From: Bryobacteraceae bacterium
Lineage (GTDB): Bacteria; Acidobacteriota; Terriglobia; Bryobacterales; Bryobacteraceae
Reading direction: 5' to 3'
Length of the DNA: 64,000 nucleotides
NCBI GenBank assembly: GCA_023384675.1
Contig: JAHDVK010000005.1
Location: 62,001 to 126,000, forward strand
This document shows, piece by piece, positions 35,333 to 42,777 of the stretch (positions are counted from its first letter, which is position 1; each line of letters opens with the position of its first letter). Under the pieces are notes generated by a model, which had not been told where the DNA came from, ran no database searches, and saw nothing but the letters and a program-made list of their open reading frames with translations. The translations under genes were made by a program, and so were the position numbers.

Positions 35333-36573
35333 TTGAGAGTGTCGCGGAGCCAGTCTCCGTTTTGTGCGACTTGGGATTTAAGGGTTTGGAGGAGGCGGTC
35401 GCGGTGGTCGAAGAGGCGGTAGCCGGCGCGGGGGCGGAGGTAGCCGCGGGCTTTGGGTTGTTCCATGAAGAGGACGTCTTCGCCTTTTTCGGCGGCGAGT
35501 TGTTCGTAATGGCGGCGGTTGTCGAGGAGGGCTTTAATGAGGAAGGGGAGGAGGGCGGAGTAGTCGCCCTGCATGGATTCGGTGGTTTGTTGATAAACGT
35601 CCTTGTCGACTTTGCCCCAGGTGACGGCTTCGGCGGGGAAGCAGGAGGAGAGGGAGCCATCCGTAACGGGGGAGGAGACGATCTGGACGTCGAAGTGGTA
35701 GCCGCGGACGTCGGGGAGGCCGAGGATCTGGCCGAGGGCGGGTTCGGGCTGGAGGTTGAAGTTCTTCGGGACGCCGCCGCCGAGGATGAAGGTGCCGAGG
35801 GCGTGGGCTTCGTTTTCGAAGAGGCCCCAGTAGTGGTAGGCGCAGGATTCGAAGACTTCGGCGTGAATATCGAGTTCGAAGTCGTAGGCGGGCAGGAGGC
35901 CGGCCTGCTTCATGGCCCACAATTTCATGGAATTGAGGAAGATCGAGCCGTCGCCCGGCGCGCCGACGAAGAAGGGGATGGCGAGGCGGTGGCAGGTGGA
36001 GAGCAGGCCGGGTTCCACGCCGTTACGCGCTTCCAGTTCGTGCAGGTATCTGCCGAGAAGAAAGCGGAACTCGGTGCCGGTCATTTTGCGCTGGAATTCC
36101 GGGCGCTGGAGAATGGCGGAGAAAAAGCGGTCCTGATCGAGAAGAATATCCTCATCGAAGGCCATGTCGGTGACGCGGATGGTTCGTTCGTCACGGAGGG
36201 CGGCGTCGTCGCCGAAGATGGGGACTTCGTGGATGGGATCGCGGTGACCGGTGAGGGAGCGATGGCCGTCGTGGTAGCACATGGCGTCGGTGCCAGAGAG
36301 GTAGGCGACCCAGCCGGTTTCAAGCAGCGGAATGAGCCAGGTCTGGTGCTGGCCGGAGACGGTGACGGGGCCGGCGAGGGCGAGAGTCAAGGGAACACTG
36401 GCGCCGATGGCGGTATCGAGAATGGTGTAAATGCGGCGGAGGTAAGCGCCGCCGAAGGCGGGCAGGCAGTGGCGGAAGAGGCCGTCGAGGGTGTCGACTT
36501 CGTCGACGCGGCGGGTGCGGACGGTGGGACGCCGGCGGAGGGGGCTGGCGGGGGTTTGGTGTTCCATCTCCAT
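35317..36573 (-). CDS. Deoxyhypusine synthase-like protein
   Basis: A 418-residue member of the deoxyhypusine synthase fold (NAD-dependent aminobutyl transfer from spermidine in eukaryotes and archaea). Signatures: AYLRRIYTILDTA, WVAYLSGTDAMCYHDGH, IFLNSMKLWAMKQAG, the family motif FILGGGVPKNFNLQ, and AVTWGKVDKDVY, where Lys321 matches the catalytic Lys of DHS (WGKI). Bacteria lack eIF5A, so bacterial members may act as homospermidine synthases or in unknown polyamine chemistry. The long N-terminal extension and 418 residues exceed the typical ~340-370. A single gene. Confidence 0.85.
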   Translation of the reverse strand: MEMEHQTPASPLRRRPTVRTRRVDEVDTLDGLFRHCLPAFGGAYLRRIYTILDTAIGASVPLTLALAGPVTVSGQHQTWLIPLLETGWVAYLSGTDAMCYHDGHRSLTGHRDPIHEVPIFGDDAALRDERTIRVTDMAFDEDILLDQDRFFSAILQRPEFQRKMTGTEFRFLLGRYLHELEARNGVEPGLLSTCHRLAIPFFVGAPGDGSIFLNSMKLWAMKQAGLLPAYDFELDIHAEVFESCAYHYWGLFENEAHALGTFILGGGVPKNFNLQPEPALGQILGLPDVRGYHFDVQIVSSPVTDGSLSSCFPAEAVTWGKVDKDVYQQTTESMQGDYSALLPFLIKALLDNRRHYEQLAAEKGEDVLFMEQPKARGYLRPRAGYRLFDHRDRLLQTLKSQVAQNGDWLRDTLNYPLS

Positions 36574-36627
36574 TCAGATTAGCCTAGAGATTGCGTGGGA
36601 CAGCACGCGAACGAGGAGGGAATGAGA

Positions 36628-37623
36628 ATGAGAACTCTGTTAGGTGCAGTCGTAGGAGTGATGCTTGCAGGCGGCGTGCCGTTGGCGGCACAGGGAGACT
36701 GGCAGGAGATCCAGCCGAAGCGGACGCGGGATTACGACGACCGGAAGAGTGAGGGCTATTGCGCGATTCGGGTCTGGGTGGACGATCTGGTGATTATCCA
36801 CACGCGCGGCAACCGCGTGGCGTTTGAGACTGTCCGCGGCCAGCGCGCCAAGGATGCGGGGACGGAGTGCTCGCAGCCGCTGCCGGGAGCGGATGCGATT
36901 TCCGATTTCCGCTTCCGGGGGATAGACGGGCGGGGACGCGTGGAATTGCTCGAAGAGCCGGACCGGCGGAACCGGTTCACAGCGATCGTGCGAATCGAGG
37001 ACCCGCGCAGTGGCGGGCAAGAGCATCATTTCCGGCTGACGTGGCGGAATCTGCGGCCGGGCAGCGCGCCGGGCGGTGACTGGGGTGGTTGGGGCCGCGG
37101 CACCGCCTCGGACCAGGGGAACCAGCCGCCGGGCGGCGGTTGGGGCCAGGGCAGCGCCTCGGACCAGGGGAACCAGCCGCCGGGCGGCGGATGGGGCCGG
37201 GGCGGGCGTCAGGATGACCGCCAGCAAAGCGGACGGTGGAACACGGGCAGCAGCCGCCGGGGAAGCGGCGCCACCTGGTCGGGTCCGGCGAATTTCCAGG
37301 ATATCCGCGTGCAGGAACGCGGGCGCGGCACATTTGAGTTGCGCAATGGACGGCAGCAGCGGCTGGACGAGGTGAAAGTGGAGATCCAGCGCGATGGACA
37401 GGCGTTTGTCGAGTTCCGCGGCGGCCAGAATCCGGTGTTTCGCGGGCGCGTGACCGAGCAGCGCGGAGACGAGTTCACGATCCGGGTGGAGCGCTACGGC
37501 TGGGAGGACGCCGATGGCGAGGCGCGCGTCCAGATGCGGAGCGGGCGCGTGCAGCGTGTGGAGATCCGGGGCGAGGAGCGGAGGAGCCGGAACGAGTTCC
37601 GGGCCGACTTCCAAAGCAATTGA
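36628..37623 (+). CDS. Exported protein with Gly/Gln-rich repeat linker, unknown function
   Basis: A 331-residue secreted protein with signal peptide MRTLLGAVVGVMLAGGVPLAAQ. An N-terminal beta-rich domain (YCAIRVWVDDLVIIHTRGNRVAFETVRG) is joined by a Gly/Trp/Gln-rich linker containing two near-identical 17-residue units (ASDQGNQPPGGGWG pattern). A second beta-rich domain, highly charged (RGRGTFELRNGRQQRLDEVKVEIQ), closes the protein. ATG 36628 is preferred over 36622 because AGGAGG then sits 8 nt upstream. No family is recognised. It is divergent from the DHS-like gene. Confidence 0.72.
   Translation: MRTLLGAVVGVMLAGGVPLAAQGDWQEIQPKRTRDYDDRKSEGYCAIRVWVDDLVIIHTRGNRVAFETVRGQRAKDAGTECSQPLPGADAISDFRFRGIDGRGRVELLEEPDRRNRFTAIVRIEDPRSGGQEHHFRLTWRNLRPGSAPGGDWGGWGRGTASDQGNQPPGGGWGQGSASDQGNQPPGGGWGRGGRQDDRQQSGRWNTGSSRRGSGATWSGPANFQDIRVQERGRGTFELRNGRQQRLDEVKVEIQRDGQAFVEFRGGQNPVFRGRVTEQRGDEFTIRVERYGWEDADGEARVQMRSGRVQRVEIRGEERRSRNEFRADFQSN
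37104..37205 (+). repeat. Two tandem 51 bp in-frame repeats
   Basis: Two copies (37104-37154, 37155-37205) differ at a few bases and encode a 17-residue Gly/Pro/Gln/Trp-rich unit of the exported protein's linker. Such a repeat could vary in copy number by slippage or recombination. Confidence 0.85.
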
Positions 37624-37644
37624 GGTGTCATGGCCGCCCGCATC

Positions 37645-37653
37645 TGTTAGATT
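37645..37653 (+). promoter_or_regulatory. Extended -10 promoter element of the lactonase-like gene
   Basis: TGTTAGATT ends 10 nt before ATG 37664 (22 nt before ATG 37676). It follows the TGnTAnnAT pattern in all but the second-to-last base. Confidence 0.35.
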
Positions 37654-37663
37654 CGTTTCTAGG

Positions 37664-38779
37664 ATGCGGGCAACCATGATGACTTTACTCGCGATCGCGC
37701 CCCTGTTCGGCGCCGAAGTGCCGGTGTTTATCGGCACATACACGAACCAGGGGAGCCAGGGAATCTATGCCGTGCGGCTCAATCTGGAGACCGGGGCATT
37801 GAGCACGCCGGAGTTGGCCGCGGAGGTGCAGAATCCGACGTTTCTGGCGTTGCACCCCTCGGGCAAGTACCTGTACGCCGTGAGCGAGGTCGCCAACTAC
37901 AAAGGTGAGAGGGCGGGGGCGGTGAGCGCCTACGCCATCGATCCGAAAACCGCGAAGCTGACGTTGATCAACCAGGTGTCGAGCCACGGCACCGGACCCT
38001 GTCACGTGTCGGTGGACAAGACGGGCGAGGCGCTGATGGTGGCAAATTACGGGGGCGGCAGCGTGGCGGCCTTCACGATTGGGGGCGACGGGCGCGTGCA
38101 TGAAAGCACGAGTTTCCATCAGCATTTCGGCAAGAGCGTGAATCCGAAGCGGCAGGAGCGCGCGCACGCCCATTCGATCAACCCCTCGCCGGGTAACCGG
38201 TTTGCGGTGGCGGCGGATCTGGGGACGGATAGTCTGTACATCTACCGGTTCGATGCGCACCGGGGCCAGATTTCGCCGCACGTGCCGGAGCGCGTGGCGG
38301 CGGCGCCGGGTGCGGGTCCGCGGCATTTCGCGTTCCATCCCGATGGGCGGCACGGTTACGCGGTGAATGAGTTGGATAATACCGTGACGGCGTATGCGTG
38401 GGACGAGCAGAAGGGTTCGTTGAAGCCGCTGGGGAATGTCACCACTCTGCCGCCCGACTTCAAGGTGACCAGCTACACGGCGGAGATCCGGGCGCACCCT
38501 TCGGGCAAGTTCCTGTATGCCTCGAACCGGGGGCATGATTCGATCGCGGTGTTTTCGCTCAGCGATCCGGCGGCGCCGAAGCCCGTTCAGCACATCTCCA
38601 CGGGCGGCGTTCAACCGCGGAATTTTACGCTGGATAAGTCGGGCAAATGGCTGCTGGCGGCGAATCAACGGACTGGCAATATCGCCGTGTTCCGGGTGGA
38701 TGCGGCGACGGGGCGGCTGACGGACACCGGGAAGCGAATCGAAGTTGGCGCGCCGGTATGCCTGCGGATTCTGGAGTAG
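37664..38779 (+). CDS. Exported 6-phosphogluconolactonase-type (YbhE/Pgl) beta-propeller
   Basis: A 371-residue seven-bladed propeller of the lactonase family. Short signal-like start (MRATMMTLLAIAPLFGA), then FIGTYTNQGSQGIYAVRLN, the family opening, with blade repeats such as HPSGKYLYAVSEV, HVSVDKTGEALMVANYGGGS and HPSGKFLYASNRGHDSIAVFSL. It may hydrolyse sugar lactones; the signal sequence would place it in the periplasm, unlike cytosolic Pgl. Start choice between ATG 37664 and 37676 is open. The gene ends 5 bp before the GGT gene, so they are likely co-transcribed. Confidence 0.85.
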   Translation: MRATMMTLLAIAPLFGAEVPVFIGTYTNQGSQGIYAVRLNLETGALSTPELAAEVQNPTFLALHPSGKYLYAVSEVANYKGERAGAVSAYAIDPKTAKLTLINQVSSHGTGPCHVSVDKTGEALMVANYGGGSVAAFTIGGDGRVHESTSFHQHFGKSVNPKRQERAHAHSINPSPGNRFAVAADLGTDSLYIYRFDAHRGQISPHVPERVAAAPGAGPRHFAFHPDGRHGYAVNELDNTVTAYAWDEQKGSLKPLGNVTTLPPDFKVTSYTAEIRAHPSGKFLYASNRGHDSIAVFSLSDPAAPKPVQHISTGGVQPRNFTLDKSGKWLLAANQRTGNIAVFRVDAATGRLTDTGKRIEVGAPVCLRILE

Positions 38780-38783
38780 GCCG

Positions 38784-40466
38784 ATGCGGGTACTGGCGGC
38801 GGCAGGATTGACATTGATATTGATGGACGCGGCATTCAGTCAGGATCGCGACTCAGCGCGCTCGATGGTTCTCACCGAGCGCGGTGTGGTGGCGGCGAGC
38901 CAGACGCTGGCGGCGCAGGCGGGCAGCGAGATCCTGCGGCGGGGCGGGTCGGCGGTGGACGCGGCGATTGCGGCGAACGCCGTGCTGGGTGTGGTGGAGC
39001 CGATGATGAACGGCATCGGCGGCGATCTGTTCGTGATCGTGAGGGAGGCCAAAACAGGGCGGGTGACGGGGCTGAACGCATCCGGACCGGCGCCGGCGGG
39101 GTTGACGATCGAGCGGCTGAAGAAGGCGGGCCACAAGGAGATGCCGCAAGCGGGCATCGATACGGTGACCGTGCCGGGCTGCGTGGCGGGCTGGGCGGCG
39201 CTGCATCAGCGCTACGGAAAGCTGCCGTGGGCGCAGGTGTTCGCACCGGCGATCCATTATGCCGAGAATGGGTTTCCCGTGACCGAGATCATCGCCGCGC
39301 AATGGGCCTCGCCGGTGAAGAAGCTGGAAGGAGACGCCGACGGCGCCGCCGTGTATCTGCCCGGCGGGAAGGCGCCGGGTGTGGGCGAGGTGTTCAGGAA
39401 CCCTGAACTGGCGCGGGCGCTGCGCGAGATTGCCGCCGAAGGCCCCGACGCATTTTACCGGGGCGGTATCGCGCGGGCGATCCTCCAGAAGTCGGACAAG
39501 CTGGGCGGGACCCTCAGCCTGCAGGACCTGGCCGCGTTCGAGCCCGAATGGGTGGAGCCGGTTTCCACCGATTACCGCGGGTGGCGGGTTTGGGAATTGC
39601 CGCCGAATTCACAGGGTATCGCCGCGCTGGCGATGCTCAACATCATGGAGCGGTTCGAACTCGGCAAGCTCTCGCCGTCGGGCGCGCCGCTGTTGCATCT
39701 GGAGATCGAGGCGCAAAAGCTGGCCTATGCGGATCTGGCGCGGTACGTGGCCGATCCGCGCGTGGCGCCCGCGCCCGTCACCGAGATGCTCGACAAGGGC
39801 TACGCGGCGCGGCGCGCGGAACTGATCCGGCAGGGGCGCGCGGCATGCGATGTGCCGCCGGGCCGGTTCCCGCTGCCGGGCGAGGGCGACACGATCTATC
39901 TGTCGGCGGCGGACGAAGAGGGCAACCTCGTTTCGCTGATCCAGAGTATCTATCTGAGCTTCGGGTCGGGGATCGGGGTGCCCGGCTATGGATTTCACCT
40001 GCACAACCGGGCGGGGCTGTTCACGCTCGAAGAGGGCCATCCGAACGCGCTCGCGCCGGGCAAGCGACCGTTTCACACGATCATCCCGGCGTTGATGGAA
40101 AAGGACGAGCGCCACATCGCTTTCGGCATCATGGGCGGATTGAATCAGGCGCAGGCGCACGCGCAGTTCGTCTCGCGGGTGGTGGACCACGGGATGAATG
40201 TGCAGCAGGCGCTGGAGGCGCCGCGGTTTACCAGAACGACCTTCGGGGGCTGCGGAGTCCTGATCGAGAACCGGATCCCGGCGGCCGAAATCCGGACGCT
40301 GCAGCGGTGGAAGCACGAGGTGAAGACCGTGGGGGCGTACTCGAATAACATGGGCGGCGGGCAGGCGGTGGAATGGAATCACCGTACGGGAGTGAAGGCC
40401 GGGGCTTCATCGCCGCGCAAGGACGGCGCCGCGATTCCGCAGCCGGACGCCTACCTGCCCGAGTGA
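38784..40466 (+). CDS. Gamma-glutamyltransferase-type N-terminal nucleophile hydrolase
   Basis: A 560-residue exported GGT-family enzyme (signal peptide MRVLAAAGLTLILMDAAFS) that self-cleaves into two subunits. The large subunit carries SMVLTERGVVAASQTLAAQAGSEIL and GIGGDLFVIV. The autoprocessing/catalytic Thr370 opens the small subunit in EGDTIYLSAADEEGNLVSLIQS, followed by YGFHLHNRAGLF and the closing GGGQAVEWNH. The GDTIYL variant (not TTH) is typical of the GGT-like/acylase subgroup, so the substrate may be a gamma-glutamyl compound or another amide. ATG 38784 chosen; follows the propeller gene by 4 bp. Confidence 0.9.
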   Translation: MRVLAAAGLTLILMDAAFSQDRDSARSMVLTERGVVAASQTLAAQAGSEILRRGGSAVDAAIAANAVLGVVEPMMNGIGGDLFVIVREAKTGRVTGLNASGPAPAGLTIERLKKAGHKEMPQAGIDTVTVPGCVAGWAALHQRYGKLPWAQVFAPAIHYAENGFPVTEIIAAQWASPVKKLEGDADGAAVYLPGGKAPGVGEVFRNPELARALREIAAEGPDAFYRGGIARAILQKSDKLGGTLSLQDLAAFEPEWVEPVSTDYRGWRVWELPPNSQGIAALAMLNIMERFELGKLSPSGAPLLHLEIEAQKLAYADLARYVADPRVAPAPVTEMLDKGYAARRAELIRQGRAACDVPPGRFPLPGEGDTIYLSAADEEGNLVSLIQSIYLSFGSGIGVPGYGFHLHNRAGLFTLEEGHPNALAPGKRPFHTIIPALMEKDERHIAFGIMGGLNQAQAHAQFVSRVVDHGMNVQQALEAPRFTRTTFGGCGVLIENRIPAAEIRTLQRWKHEVKTVGAYSNNMGGGQAVEWNHRTGVKAGASSPRKDGAAIPQPDAYLPE

Positions 40467-40544
40467 TCCGAATTTTCCCCGCCTGAGTCAAGATTCGCTC
40501 CAAAGAGCGCGGCCGCTGCCGATAACAGGATCGAGGACACAGCA

Positions 40545-41678
40545 GTGCCGCCCTTACCACAACCCCTGCCCTCCGACCGGCTGTCGCGAAAGGAGGTTCT
40601 CGAGCAGGTTGAAAAGCTCCCCGATCACGAATTGATCTTTGCGCTGCTGCACGCGACGCAGTCGCGGACCGTAGTGGTCAATGCCGAGCGGCAGATCCTG
40701 CTGGCGAACGAGGCGTTCGGCTGGGCGGCACGGGCGGCTGGCAACCCGCACTATGAAGGGATGCGCGTGGGCGAAGCGCTGGGGTGCGTCCACCGGGAGG
40801 CGGCGCGGGGCGGCTGCGGGACCAGTCCGCACTGTCTGGACTGCGGTTTGGCGCAGGCGACGGCGGCGGGGCTGGCCGGACAAGTCACCAAGAAGCTCTG
40901 TTTGATGGAACGCGACATTGATTCGCGGGTAGAGTGCGAAGAGTCGATGGTTTCGGTGCGTCCCCTGGAGGAATCGGGTCCGGGCAAACTGGTTTGCAGC
41001 CTGGCTGACATCAGCGACGCTCAACGGCGCAAGGTGATCGAGACTGCCCTGGCACAGGAGATGCGGGAGTCTGCGGAGAACCTTCGGAAACTGGCGGAGG
41101 CGGCAGTGGCGGTGCATACCGAGGAAGGTGACAGCTGGCGGAGCGCGCGCGCGGTGGCCGATGCGGCGATCCTGCTGAGCCGGCGGCTGGAAGCACAAAA
41201 CGTGCTGCTGGCAGCCGAAAAGGGCGAATTGGGGGTCCAGTTCCGCGAGGTGGATTCCGCCGGATTGGTTCGGGCGACTGCACGCAAGCTGGAGTCCGAA
41301 CCGGTGGCGTCGCGGCGCCGGATTCTGTGCGCGGGCGAACCGGGCATGAAGCTCAGCACCGACCCTGCGCTGCTGCGGCGGGCCCTCGAACCCCTGCTGA
41401 CCAACGCGCTCGAAGCCACGCCCGATGGCGGCACGGTGAAGGTGTCGGTCCAGCCGCTCACCAAGGGCGTGCGTATCGAAATCTGGAACGAGGGCGTGAT
41501 GCCCGATAGCGTCCAGCGACAGGTCTTCAAGCGCTCCTTCACCACGAAGCAGAAAGGCACGGGGCTGGGCGCCTACTCGGCGAAGCTGTATGTGGAGCGC
41601 TATCTCAGCGGGCGCGTGGGATTCCGTTCGTCGAACGGCGAGGGCACCACGTTCTGGGTTGATCTGACGGGCGAATAA
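40545..41678 (+). CDS. Sensor-kinase-like protein with Cys-rich PAS region and no phospho-acceptor His
   Basis: A 377-residue cytosolic protein. Residues 25-155 form a PAS-like domain with cysteines 81, 91, 97 and 100 (CVHREAARGGCGTSPHCLDC), a spacing seen in redox or metal-binding PAS domains. Residues 158-220 replace the dimerisation/His domain, but the position where an H-box His is expected reads ALAQEMRESAENLRKLAE, without His. The ATPase domain is present (LLTNALEATPDGG N-box; KGTGLGAYSAKL G2), though the G1 box is reduced to WNEGVM. GTG start at 40545. It ends directly against the convergent selenoprotein gene. Probably a degenerate or allosteric kinase. Confidence 0.8.
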   Translation: MPPLPQPLPSDRLSRKEVLEQVEKLPDHELIFALLHATQSRTVVVNAERQILLANEAFGWAARAAGNPHYEGMRVGEALGCVHREAARGGCGTSPHCLDCGLAQATAAGLAGQVTKKLCLMERDIDSRVECEESMVSVRPLEESGPGKLVCSLADISDAQRRKVIETALAQEMRESAENLRKLAEAAVAVHTEEGDSWRSARAVADAAILLSRRLEAQNVLLAAEKGELGVQFREVDSAGLVRATARKLESEPVASRRRILCAGEPGMKLSTDPALLRRALEPLLTNALEATPDGGTVKVSVQPLTKGVRIEIWNEGVMPDSVQRQVFKRSFTTKQKGTGLGAYSAKLYVERYLSGRVGFRSSNGEGTTFWVDLTGE

Positions 41679-42746
41679 CTACTTGCGCCGCAGGGTCTCG
41701 GGCACGCGCACGCCGTCGTGTTCTTCCAGGCGGAAGCGCCACTCGACGGGCAGCGATACCGGTGTGTAACAGACCTTGTCGTCGCAAGCCTGATAGCGGA
41801 ACTCGCCGCGCAGCCGGACGGCGCCGTCCGTTCCGGCCAGTGACTGCAAAGCCTTCTGCTGGGGAAACGTCACATCGCGATAAACGCGGAACCTGCCTTC
41901 GAAGACCGGCACGGTCTCCTGAATCGCGGGCAGGTGCAGGGTCTTTGAGGCCGGGTACGCGGCCTCGGTGGACTTCGCGCCATCGGGCAATTGCATGGTC
42001 CACGAGACCGGAATGTAGCCCGCCACGCCGGGTGCGTACACGTGCATTTTTGCTGGTAGGTCCACTTCGAGGACAAGCCGGACGCGGAAGCCGCCCCGCG
42101 CCGCTGTGTCGCTGGCCCCGTGGCGCAGCCTCAGATGCCTGGTCCGGGTGTCGGCCCAACCCGAGGAGTCCGGCGGCGAGGTCTCGATCAGGATCGTGCC
42201 GGCGGAGTAGCGCTCGCGGTAGTTCTCCTCCAGGTACTTCCGCTGAACCTTGGCATCGGCCCCGATGACGAACGTGCCGGGCCAGGGAACGCCATGGAAC
42301 GGGGTGCCGGCAGGCACGGTTTCATTCAGCAGGCCGAACTCCCGGATCACGCGGGACTCGGGGTCGCTCAGCAGCGGGACGGTGACGCCGCGGCGCCGCG
42401 CGAAAGCGCTCAGAACCTCGACGCTGTCGTAGCTGAGGGCCGCGACGTTCAATCCCTGCTTTGCAAAGGCCGCTTTTTGCTCTTCCAACTCGACCAGTTG
42501 GGTTTTGCACCACGGTCACCAATCGGCGGAACGGTAGATGACAATCACCAGACCGTTCGGGCCCTTGAGCGAGTCGAAGGTTTGCGCGCGGCCGTGCTGG
42601 TCGCGCGCGGTGAAAGCGGGAATGGGCTGGCCAACGGCCGGACCGGGGTCCCGGGGCATCTGCGCGGAGAGCATGGCCGGGACCAGAGAAACCCAAAAGG
42701 CGGCACGGGGAAATATCATCCCCCAAGGATTCGTTCGCAGCCCCAT
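41679..42746 (-). CDS. Selenoprotein: exported Sec-containing redoxin fused to a DsbD N-terminal-like domain
   Basis: Reading through one in-frame TGA (42518-42516) gives a 355-residue protein. Signal peptide (about 1-28), AhpC/TSA-type redoxin domain (about 35-180) in which the TGA is residue 77 in IYRSADW-U-PWCKTQLVELEEQ, exactly where the redox Cys of such redoxins sits, with Cys80 completing UxxC. The rest of the fold continues in frame (LSDPESRVIREFGLL, GTFVIGADAKVQRKYLEE). Residues ~195-345 resemble the DsbD alpha domain, with Cys321/Cys326 in YQACDDKVCYTPVSLPVEW. A hairpin follows the TGA by 14 nt. ATG 42746 chosen; 42719 possible. Likely an envelope peroxidase/thiol reductase. If TGA were a stop, the catalytic site would be lost. 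Confidence 0.85.
42485..42518 (-). promoter_or_regulatory. Sec UGA codon and candidate bacterial SECIS hairpin (redoxin gene)
   Basis: Minus strand: TGA (42518-42516), 14 nt, then CCAACT-GGTCG-AGTTGG (42501-42485), a perfect 6 bp stem with a 5 nt loop starting GGUC. E. coli fdhF SECIS has the loop GGUCU at a comparable distance from its UGA, and the loop guanines are what SelB contacts. Confidence 0.8.
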
Positions 42747-42777
42747 TCCTGTTACGATGACACAAAAAGAATTACGT

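Noticed and set aside
34927-36582. 551-codon Gly/Glu-rich plus-strand frame
   Set aside because: Opposes the deoxyhypusine-synthase-like gene, whose motifs are clear; low-complexity shadow.
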